NCBI GenBank assembly: GCA_032250555.1
Contig: JAVVFI010000018.1
Location: forward strand, 1 to 25,812
Length of the DNA: 25,812 nucleotides
Direction: 5' to 3'
From: NIOZ-UU13 sp032250555
GTDB lineage: Bacteria > Planctomycetota > Phycisphaerae > Sedimentisphaerales > Anaerobacaceae
The notes beneath the pieces were generated by a model, which saw only the letters and a program-made list of their open reading frames with translations, searched no databases and was not told the DNA's origin. A program made the translations under genes and the position numbers. Position 1 is the first letter of the stretch, and each line of letters opens with the position of its first letter. This document shows, in pieces, positions 1 to 6,906 of the stretch.

Positions 1-1288
1 GACGGACTGCACAAAAGGCGTTTGCGGCTTTTTTTTCTACGACAGCATCGATAGCTGAAAGCACTCCTCCTGCAGCCATCAGCGCTGCCTCGCAGGATTT
101 TGCCGATATCGGAACATCCATGGAATCAAGGTATCCTGCATTATTTGCGCAACTTTGTTTAGCACGCTGAATATACTCGGGCGAGTGAACCGTTGTCAGC
201 CATTCGGAAGGGATTGGCTTCGGTGTTAGCTTGAGCAACTGAGAGTATAATCCACTTGCCTCCAATCTGGCTTTTATCTCGACCAATCTCTGAGACGTTT
301 CCGGATGGCCCGGTGTTGTTTTGTGTTCGAGATAGATGTCATCATAGACCAGTGCCGTTTTGGGTTTTTCCTGAGTTTGCCCGCCTTTGGATTCCTGCAA
401 AGCTGGTTTGCTCACCATACCCTTCACCGTTGATACGTTATCAGATGCATTTCTTACACAGCGAAATCCTATAGCATCACTGGCAAGACAGGTATCATCG
501 ATAGAAGGGTCGCTCGAACGATATGATGACCGGCAACTGTCGGGACTGGAGTTCCACGCTCCACCTCTCAAGACTCTTTCCTTACCTTTAACTGGTCCTT
601 TCGGATTTTTTTGATCGCTATTTTCATAATAACTCTCGGAATAAAAATCATTGCACCATTCTGATACATTTCCATACATATCATAAAGCCCCCATGGATT
701 TGGTTTCTTCTGTCCTACCAGATGTGTTTTTTCTGATGAGTTCTCAGCAAACCATGCATAGTCTTTTAAGTTTCGGGCATCGTTACCAAAGCTGAAATTT
801 GTGCTGGTGCCAGCCCGGCAAGCATACTCCCATTCGGCTTCCGTGGGCAACCTGTAGCCATTGGCCTGGAAATTACATTCCCATGTTTCTTCATCGTAGC
901 AGGGTTCGAGACCCTCGGCGAGTGAACGCTCATTGCAAAATAGAGCGGCATCGGTCCAGTTAATCTGTTCCAAGGGATTATTCGGGTCTTTGAAATGAGA
1001 AGGGTCAGAAATTTGAAATTTCTTGAATTGCTCCTGGACCACTTCATATCTGTCCATCCAGAATGAGCTGATCCATACCTTATGCACCGGAGACTCATCC
1101 GGTGAACCGTTCGAGCTTCCCATATCAAACCAGCCTTCAGGAATTTTTACCATCTCAATTCCGGTTTTTGTTGTTATAGCCTCCAGCTTATCGGCCTGGT
1201 CCTCAACACGTCGACAACCTGAAACAAATGTCAATACAATCAGAAGATAAAGGGCATAACTGATCAAATCTTTATACGGGATGGTCAT
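1..1288 (-). CDS. SUMF1/FGE-like and histone-deacetylase-like fusion lipoprotein (partial, C-terminus off window)
   Basis: The frame is open from ATG 1288 to the left edge (429 codons, no stop). AAGGAA lies about 7 nt before the start. Residues 1-25 form a lipoprotein signal peptide with lipobox VSGC (Cys25, followed by Arg, so no inner-membrane Asp at +2). Residues about 43-279 are a formylglycine-generating-enzyme-type fold: MVKIPEGWFDMGS, RLPTEAEWEYACRAG, DMYGNVSEW, LRGGAW and the closing GFRCVRN. Only one of the two FGE active-site cysteines seems present (DSCRSSYR), so true sulfatase-activating activity is unlikely. After a Lys/Gln-rich linker (about 280-309), residues from 311 match the start of the HDAC/acetylpolyamine-amidohydrolase fold: ALVYDD, the GHPE...R motif, TTVHSPEYI, and ANAFCAVR, where the family usually continues PPGHHA. 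The Zn ligands lie beyond the window. It is the last visible gene of the run starting at 4502. The substrate is unknown; the location is inferred to be outside the cytoplasm. Confidence 0.85.
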   Translation of the reverse strand, partial: MTIPYKDLISYALYLLIVLTFVSGCRRVEDQADKLEAITTKTGIEMVKIPEGWFDMGSSNGSPDESPVHKVWISSFWMDRYEVVQEQFKKFQISDPSHFKDPNNPLEQINWTDAALFCNERSLAEGLEPCYDEETWECNFQANGYRLPTEAEWEYACRAGTSTNFSFGNDARNLKDYAWFAENSSEKTHLVGQKKPNPWGLYDMYGNVSEWCNDFYSESYYENSDQKNPKGPVKGKERVLRGGAWNSSPDSCRSSYRSSDPSIDDTCLASDAIGFRCVRNASDNVSTVKGMVSKPALQESKGGQTQEKPKTALVYDDIYLEHKTTPGHPETSQRLVEIKARLEASGLYSQLLKLTPKPIPSEWLTTVHSPEYIQRAKQSCANNAGYLDSMDVPISAKSCEAALMAAGGVLSAIDAVVEKKAANAFCAVR

Positions 1289-1346
1289 TGACTATATTCC
1301 TTTTTCTCAGCTTTATTGTAAGTGTCGGTAAAATGAAACTTTGGTC

Positions 1347-2387
1347 TCAACGTGTTGTTTTTGTAATCGGCACCCAATCAGGTTCTTTGTTATGATTGCC
1401 GTCGCTGGTTATTTCCACCCATTTGCCTGTTATATCGCTTACACAGATATTCCAGCCCGGGGCTTTGCCGCCTACCATTTCAGTAGCTTTTGGGCCGTGA
1501 CTGAAAGCAATGTACCTGCCGTCGGGAGAGAAATCAGTGTGATACACTTCATATTCTTCCCGGCACTTGATAAAACGGTGAACATCAGTAACCTTTGGTG
1601 CTGAGGATGTAAAATCGATATCAGCAATGCCTAAATCCCAATCAGTCAATCCCCAGGTTATCTTTTTGCCATCGAAGCTAAAATCAGGCCTGCAACCCGT
1701 GACGCCAAACTTAGTTAAATCATAAACATTAGGACCATCAGCTTCAATTGCCAGGTCGGCATGTTTGAAACCCATGCCTCCGTGCACCGTAGCAACAAAC
1801 CAATTACCGTCCGGCGACCAGCAAATATTATAAAGATGATGCAGATTTTTGTTTTGATGCTCTCTGTGCTGCTGCGTATTTATATCGTAAAAGAAAATCC
1901 CCTTAGTAGCATAGTCTGTAATGGTGTAACGAGGAAATTCACCCTTCAGATAAGCTATAGTTTTGCTGTCAGGACTCCAACAGGGCTGGCGGGCATTATC
2001 AGCAACTTTGATGCGTCCGGTCCCATCGATGTTGATATAATAAACATTTCGAATTTTCTTTCTACCTACACCTTCATCGGTAACAAAACAAACCTTGGTG
2101 CCATCAGGAGAAGCATGAGGATATAACTCATCCACATCAGGAGTGTTGGTTAGGTTAACGGGATTGGAACCATCGGCGTTTATCAGGTACAGTTCCCAGT
2201 TATTTTTGCCGTTGGTTTGGCGGTAGGTTTCATATACAATTCGGAATGGGATTTCCTTGAGGTTTAGTGCAGATTTTGGATAAGGTGTCTTCCGAAGCTT
2301 AGGATCATCCGGCAGCTTTGGGGCACAAAGAGCCTGATTTGCCACAAGTAAACTCAATACAAGAGCAAAAAAAACATATCGTTTCAT
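1347..2387 (-). CDS. Secreted WD40-like/TolB-type beta-propeller protein (paralogue 1)
   Basis: 346 residues from ATG 2387, preceded by AAGGAG about 9 nt upstream. A longer frame to 2501 exists but overlaps the previous gene and would bury the signal peptide (MKRYVFFALVLSLLVANQALC), so 2387 is preferred. The mature part carries repeated PD40/TolB blade motifs: SPDGTKVCFV, SPDSKTIAYL, SPDGNWFVAT, SFDGKKITWG, SPDGRYIAFS, with LINADGSNPVNLTNTP as a typical TolB-like strand. The C-terminus is NHNKEPDWVPI. It is closely similar along its length to the next upstream gene (2407-3456), so the pair arose by tandem duplication. The gap to that gene is 19 nt, and 58 nt to the SUMF1-HDAC gene. The usual role of such propellers is protein or ligand binding; there is no sign of Pal/Tol partners here, so it is not called tolB. 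The function is unknown. Confidence 0.85.
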   Translation of the reverse strand: MKRYVFFALVLSLLVANQALCAPKLPDDPKLRKTPYPKSALNLKEIPFRIVYETYRQTNGKNNWELYLINADGSNPVNLTNTPDVDELYPHASPDGTKVCFVTDEGVGRKKIRNVYYINIDGTGRIKVADNARQPCWSPDSKTIAYLKGEFPRYTITDYATKGIFFYDINTQQHREHQNKNLHHLYNICWSPDGNWFVATVHGGMGFKHADLAIEADGPNVYDLTKFGVTGCRPDFSFDGKKITWGLTDWDLGIADIDFTSSAPKVTDVHRFIKCREEYEVYHTDFSPDGRYIAFSHGPKATEMVGGKAPGWNICVSDITGKWVEITSDGNHNKEPDWVPITKTTR

Positions 2388-2406
2388 TGCGATTTTCTCC
2401 TTTTCG

Positions 2407-3456
2407 TCAGTCAGTTTTCTTTTGTGAAATCGGCACCCAATCGGGTTCCTTGTTGTGCCTGCCATCATCAGTAATTTTGACCCAATTTCCGGACATATCA
2501 CTCACACAGATATCCCAGCCTCTCGCTTTACCGCCAACCTGCTGGGCTCCATTAAAAGGGCCGTAACTGAAAGCAATGTACTGGCCATCCGGTGAAAAAT
2601 CGACATGATAAACTTTAGACTGCCGGAGGCATTCGACTACCTGGCGTATATTAGTAACCTTAGGTGTAGCGCCTGTAAGATCAATATCACCTATCTTTAG
2701 GTTCCAGTCAGTTTCCCCCCAGGTCATTTTGTTGCCTTCTAGATTAAAGTCGGGTCGGCAGCCCTTAACTCCCATCCATCCCAGGTCGAATACTCTCGTT
2801 CCATTGGCCTCAAAAGCCAGGATAGCATCACTGTAGCCCATGCCTCCCTGGATAGCAGCAGCAAACCAATTTTCGTCGGGTGCCCAACACAGAGCGTAAA
2901 TGTGCTGTAAACTTTTATTTGGATGCGGTGTATGTGAACCGGTCTCAAGATCGTAAATTGTAAGGCCCGAAGTTGCGTACGGCCGGGCATTGTATCGTTC
3001 AAATTCTCCCGGCAGATAAGCAATTTTTTTGCCGTCAAAATTCCAGCACGGCTGCCGAGCGTTTTCAGCAACCTTGATACGTTCGGTTCCACTGATATTC
3101 ATATAATAGACACTACGAACTCTTCTTCGGCCCTCCCCTTCATCAACAACGAAACAAATTTTCGTACCATCGGGAGAAACGTGCGGATACATCTCATCGA
3201 CGTCTGGTGTATTGGTAAGGTTGGCGGGATCGGAACCATCGGCATTTATCAAGTGCAATTCCCAGTTTTGCCGGCCTTCTGTTTCCCGGTAGGTCTCGTG
3301 CACAATTTTAAAAGGGACATTTTTGAGACTCAATTCCGCACGCGGGGATGTAACACTTCTCGGCCTTAACCTGTTTCGTGCTTGTGAACGACTCACAGCA
3401 TTATTGGTTAGAGTAAGAGTGAGTATTATCGAGATATAAATGCCTAAACTTTTCAT
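2407..3456 (-). CDS. Secreted WD40-like/TolB-type beta-propeller protein (paralogue 2)
   Basis: 349 residues from ATG 3456, with AGGG 6 nt upstream; a TTG two codons earlier (3462) is less likely. The N-terminus MKSLGIYISIILTLTLTNNAVS is a signal peptide. The blade motifs are the same as in paralogue 1 and in the same order: LINADGSDPANLTNTP, SPDGTKICFV, FDGKKIAYL, APDENWFAAA, LEGNKMTWG, SPDGQYIAFS, ending NKEPDWVPI. By eye well over half of the residues are shared, and even short nucleotide blocks are conserved (for example around 1366 and 2428). The N-terminal 35 residues and the very C-terminus are the least conserved parts. It follows the DUF1080 gene by 29 nt, so it is co-transcribed. 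Like its partner it is an exported propeller of unknown ligand; association with the sugar-related DUF1080 protein is inferred from order only. Confidence 0.85.
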   Translation of the reverse strand: MKSLGIYISIILTLTLTNNAVSRSQARNRLRPRSVTSPRAELSLKNVPFKIVHETYRETEGRQNWELHLINADGSDPANLTNTPDVDEMYPHVSPDGTKICFVVDEGEGRRRVRSVYYMNISGTERIKVAENARQPCWNFDGKKIAYLPGEFERYNARPYATSGLTIYDLETGSHTPHPNKSLQHIYALCWAPDENWFAAAIQGGMGYSDAILAFEANGTRVFDLGWMGVKGCRPDFNLEGNKMTWGETDWNLKIGDIDLTGATPKVTNIRQVVECLRQSKVYHVDFSPDGQYIAFSYGPFNGAQQVGGKARGWDICVSDMSGNWVKITDDGRHNKEPDWVPISQKKTD

Positions 3457-3485
3457 AAACAACCCTGTTCATAATTTCTGTCATT

Positions 3486-4502
3486 TTATTTGATAATCGG
3501 CGTGAGAACGATATTTCGATAATTGATGCCAGTGTGGTCACCCTGTAGATAAATGGGTCCTGGTTTGAATTGATCGGACCACAGCGCACCGCCGGTACAA
3601 CCCAGGAGCGGTTCATTGTTAATAATCACTTTATCATTTAATACCACAGTTACATGGCGGTCCCAAAGAGTGATATTCATGGTCTGCCATTGCCCCGCCG
3701 GCTTCTCAGCATTCACAAGAGGTTTAATTCGGCTGTAAACACCTCCCATGTTATGCGAATCGAGCGGCCTGCCATAGGAATCGCTGACCTGAATTTCATA
3801 GATACCTCTCAGATAGATCCCGCTGTTCTGTCCCTTGGAAACCTTCACTTCTAATTTCAGGTTGAAGTCCTCGAATTCAGCTTTGGTGCGAAGGTTACCA
3901 TAAGAAACATGAGGTTTTCCCTCTTGCTGGACAGGGTTATTAACAAGAATCCCATCTTTTACCGACCAGCCGTTTGTCTGCCTCGGATTGGTCAGTTCCC
4001 ACTTATCCAGATTGGTTCCATCGAACAGTACTATTGGTTTACCATATTTGGCCATAGACAAGTTCGGCTTTCGAGGCAACGGAGGAATCCTTTTGCCCTT
4101 AAACTCATTCCGGCTTGAACCTTTTCCATTAGAGCGAGGGCGAATTTGAGTTAAACTCAGGGTATCATCCGAGACTCTTGCAATAATCGTTTCCGTCAAT
4201 ATTTCGGTCCTGATAACCTTGCCTTTAGCGTCTCTGCGTCTAATCTTTTGATCACGCTCGAGCTTTAGTGCGCCGGCATCCATTTTTGCCCTGGTGACAG
4301 GGACCACACTTCCGCCACCCCAGAGAATACTTGCCTTGAGTTCCCCTTCTATTTGTTCAACACCGAGCCAGCCGGCTCCACCGCCGGGAATTGTTAATGC
4401 CCAGCGCCCGACAAAGGGATTGGCTGCCTGGGCGGCACAAACCGTTACACAAGTGAAACATAGGGCTAAGAATAGTGAGGTACAAAGAATGCTTTTATTC
4501 AT
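3486..4502 (-). CDS. Secreted DUF1080 (3-keto-disaccharide hydrolase family) protein
   Basis: 338 residues; ATG 4502 has AAGGAAA upstream and a signal peptide (MNKSILCTSLFLALCFTCVTVCAAQA). Residues about 27-145 form a separate small beta-rich domain (NPFVGRWALTIPGGGAGWLGVEQIEG...) that looks lipocalin-like. Residues about 152-336 are the DUF1080 jelly roll: PIVLFDGTNLDKWE, GWSVKDGILVNN, YGNLRTKAEFEDFNLKLEVKV, NSGIYLRGIYEIQVSDSYG, WQTMNITLWDRHVTVVLNDKVI, GPIYLQGDHTGINYRNIVL. Some members of this family cleave 3-keto-glycosides made by Gfo/Idh-type glycoside oxidases, and a Gfo/Idh gene does lie in the window (20670-22103), though 16 kb away in another operon. This gene is the first of the minus-strand run, with a good promoter at 4554-4582. 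Activity is inferred from the family. Confidence 0.9.
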   Translation of the reverse strand: MNKSILCTSLFLALCFTCVTVCAAQAANPFVGRWALTIPGGGAGWLGVEQIEGELKASILWGGGSVVPVTRAKMDAGALKLERDQKIRRRDAKGKVIRTEILTETIIARVSDDTLSLTQIRPRSNGKGSSRNEFKGKRIPPLPRKPNLSMAKYGKPIVLFDGTNLDKWELTNPRQTNGWSVKDGILVNNPVQQEGKPHVSYGNLRTKAEFEDFNLKLEVKVSKGQNSGIYLRGIYEIQVSDSYGRPLDSHNMGGVYSRIKPLVNAEKPAGQWQTMNITLWDRHVTVVLNDKVIINNEPLLGCTGGALWSDQFKPGPIYLQGDHTGINYRNIVLTPIIK

Positions 4503-4553
4503 CAGAGGTTTCCTTTCAAAAAATATTTGGAAATTAACAAAATTAACACATTT

Positions 4554-4582
4554 ATCTTATGCCTTAATGTATGAATTGTCAA
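4554..4582 (-). promoter_or_regulatory. Sigma70-like promoter of the DUF1080/propeller/SUMF1-HDAC run
   Basis: On the minus strand TTGACA (4582-4577) is followed after 17 nt by TAAGAT (4559-4554). The -35 is perfect and the -10 matches 4 of 6. Predicted start is near 4547, giving a leader of about 45 nt before ATG 4502. Confidence 0.5.
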
Positions 4583-4656
4583 CTGGATTTGCTATTTATA
4601 CCTGTTGAGGTTACATTAGCTCAATGGCATTTATGGTCATCATTTTCTGTTCGAAC

Positions 4657-4685
4657 TTGAAATAGTCGCTGTTTAATTGTATATT
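4657..4685 (+). promoter_or_regulatory. Sigma70-like promoter of the glycosidase/peptidase pair
   Basis: TTGAAA (4657-4662), a 17-nt spacer, then TATATT (4680-4685); both boxes match 5 of 6. Predicted start is near 4692, leaving a leader of about 100 nt before ATG 4792. The -10 box lies inside a perfect inverted repeat (4678-4691). Confidence 0.45.
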
Positions 4686-4691
4686 TATACA
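4678..4691. promoter_or_regulatory. Palindromic operator candidate over the -10 box
   Basis: TGTATA-TT-TATACA is a perfect 6-bp inverted repeat with a 2-bp centre. It covers the -10 of the promoter at 4657-4685, where a bound dimer would block RNA polymerase. No regulator gene is in the window, so the binding protein is unknown. AT-rich palindromes also arise by chance. Confidence 0.35.
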
Positions 4692-4791
4692 GGCGGGGAA
4701 ACAGGAGGCCGTGGCAGGTATTATGGAGCGTATTAGTGCGCATTGGCTCGGACAATTGAAACTGTGAAAATAGATCGGAGAAGCATTAGTC

Positions 4792-6852
4792 ATGGATCAA
4801 ATAAAACCACATAACTCATACTATATCGACAGACGCCGTTTCCTGGCATCTTTAGGAGCAGGGGCTATCGGAGCGGCTACAGTTTACGCTTCGTCAGGTA
4901 CGAACAGACCAAGCAGAAATGGAAATCTGCAAAAGGTATCCACCGGTTGGCTGAATCCACCTGCGGAATTTTCTCTTTGTCCATTCTGGTTTTGGAACGA
5001 CAAACTCACGGAAGAAGAGATTATTCGCCAAATCGAAGATTTCCGGGCACACGGAGTCTATGGATTCCTGATTCATCCACGGGCAGGGCTGCCCAAAAGT
5101 ATCGGCTGGATGAGCGAGAACATGATTAAGTTCATGCGTATTGCTATTGAAGAGGCGGCTAAACACGGCATGCTGGTATTACTCTATGATGAGGGTATGT
5201 ACCCGAGCGGCTCATCGAGCGGACAGGTTGTTAAAGAGAACAAGGCCTTTCGAACTCGAGGCTTTTTTGCTATTGACCTTGATGAGACAGAGCCGGGCAC
5301 AGAGAAATACGGTATACATATCGGCATAAATGGAGAACCTGAGCTTGCTCGGGGCCAAAATCTCGTGGCTATTACCAAACGCAAAGGAAACGGACATCGG
5401 ACAGCTATTGTTGATAGAGCTATCAGGGATGGGTATTCTATAATTCGGGGGCTACACTTCCTTGAGGATGATCCGCCCAGACGAGCCAACCATAGAGAAG
5501 TTCCAGAGAATTCACCGCCAGCAGCGGACATTCTTAATCCGGAGGCTGTAGCTTGTTTTATTCGCCTGGTATATCAGCGTTACTACGATGAGTTCAAAGG
5601 ACATTTCGGAAAAACAATTCATGCGGTATTTACGGATGAGCCATCTTTCCTTGCTAAACGTTCGGAGCGAGGGGCTGTGCCAGGGACAACCGGGATACTC
5701 GAACACGTAAATCGGTTTCTTGGCTATGATTTCGCTCCATACCTTCCTACGCTCTGGTACAGAGACGAACCGGATGCCGAACGATATCGGAGTGATTACT
5801 TTCGAGCCCTGCAATCAAGGCTCGAAGAGACATTTTACAAACAAATTTCTCAGTGGTGTGACTCTCACGGAATCGGCCTATGCGGGCACCCGGCCGCTCC
5901 AGACGATATCGGACATCTGAGGTATTTTCACACGCCGGGGCAAGACATTGTCTGGCGTTATATCGAGCCTGGTAAAGCCAGTGCTTTGGAAGGCCCTCAA
6001 TCAACTCAGGGCAAGTGTGCTTCATCAGCAATGATCCATCTCGGCCGAAGGCGCAACTTAAACGAATATTGCGGGGCATTCGGACACAATTTTACTTTCG
6101 ACGAGATGAAATGGCTTACCAATTGGCTAATTGCCCGCGGCTGTAATCTGCTGGTTCCACATGCCTTCTATTACTCAGTTAGAGGTCCCCGTGTCGATGA
6201 GCGTCCACCTGATGTCGGGCCGAACAGTCCCTGGTGGGAAGAATATAAGCCCTTTGCCGATGCAAGCCGGCGTTTGTGCTGGCTGAACACTGACAGCAAG
6301 CACATCTGCTCGCTTGCGATTCTCGGTCTTAATGATCACTTACCATGGCAAGCCGCTAAGGTTTGCTTCCAAAACCAACTCGACTTCAATTATCTCGAAG
6401 CCAGACACCTGTGGGAAGATGCGCAAGTAAAACCTGACGGTATCCATATTGCAGGTATGCATTATAAGGCGTTAATTGTTGAATTTAATCCGCCACCCGA
6501 AGCAAAAGAGGCGCTGCAAACATTAGAGCAGGCCGGTCGCCTTATTCGTTGGGAAAAAGATGATAACCCAACTTTGCTTCTGGAGAAAATCAACAGCCAA
6601 ATACCTAAAGACATCAGTTTTTCACCAAGCTCACCGGATATTAGAGTCCGTCACGTTGTAAAAGACAGAATTCACTACTATATAATATTTAACGAAGGCC
6701 AAAAGGACCTCAAATTCAGGGCGGCTATTTCGGCTCAAGGAAGGGGTTATTTACTCGAACCTCAAACCGGACAACAGCGTGCGGTGGATGCTGATATGTT
6801 ACTAACAATTCGGCCTCATGAGCTTAAGGTATTAAGTATTGCGAGTTCGTAA
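4792..6852 (+). CDS. Tat-exported glycoside hydrolase, GH106-like
   Basis: 686 residues. The N-terminus has a Tat signal: RRRFLASLGAGAIGAATVYASS (residues about 14-35). The body resembles the catalytic region of alpha-L-rhamnosidase-type (GH106-like) proteins common in planctomycetes and Bacteroidota: FWFWNDKLTEEEIIRQIEDF, GFLIHPRAGLPKS, LLYDEGMYPSGSSSG (from Y132), FTDEPSF (Glu283), NEYCGAFG (Glu425) and NLLVPHAFYYSVRGPRVDERPPDVGPNSPWW. Glu283 and Glu425 are the most plausible catalytic acids, by inference. At 686 residues it is clearly shorter than typical GH106 enzymes of around 1000; the usual extra beta-sandwich modules are absent. The start lies 12 nt after CGGAG. The S9 peptidase follows after 54 nt, so the two probably form an operon. 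Rhamnosidase specificity is not proven. Confidence 0.75.
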   Translation: MDQIKPHNSYYIDRRRFLASLGAGAIGAATVYASSGTNRPSRNGNLQKVSTGWLNPPAEFSLCPFWFWNDKLTEEEIIRQIEDFRAHGVYGFLIHPRAGLPKSIGWMSENMIKFMRIAIEEAAKHGMLVLLYDEGMYPSGSSSGQVVKENKAFRTRGFFAIDLDETEPGTEKYGIHIGINGEPELARGQNLVAITKRKGNGHRTAIVDRAIRDGYSIIRGLHFLEDDPPRRANHREVPENSPPAADILNPEAVACFIRLVYQRYYDEFKGHFGKTIHAVFTDEPSFLAKRSERGAVPGTTGILEHVNRFLGYDFAPYLPTLWYRDEPDAERYRSDYFRALQSRLEETFYKQISQWCDSHGIGLCGHPAAPDDIGHLRYFHTPGQDIVWRYIEPGKASALEGPQSTQGKCASSAMIHLGRRRNLNEYCGAFGHNFTFDEMKWLTNWLIARGCNLLVPHAFYYSVRGPRVDERPPDVGPNSPWWEEYKPFADASRRLCWLNTDSKHICSLAILGLNDHLPWQAAKVCFQNQLDFNYLEARHLWEDAQVKPDGIHIAGMHYKALIVEFNPPPEAKEALQTLEQAGRLIRWEKDDNPTLLLEKINSQIPKDISFSPSSPDIRVRHVVKDRIHYYIIFNEGQKDLKFRAAISAQGRGYLLEPQTGQQRAVDADMLLTIRPHELKVLSIASS

Positions 6853-6906
6853 TAAAAGCCAAGATAATACCCTTTAATATGAAAAGCAGGAGGCAGGATA
6901 GAAACA

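Noticed and set aside
4723..4767. 14-codon plus-strand ORF in the leader of the glycosidase gene, with AGGAGG upstream
   Set aside because: The AGGAGG is about 14 nt from the ATG, too far for efficient initiation, and the peptide shows no feature.
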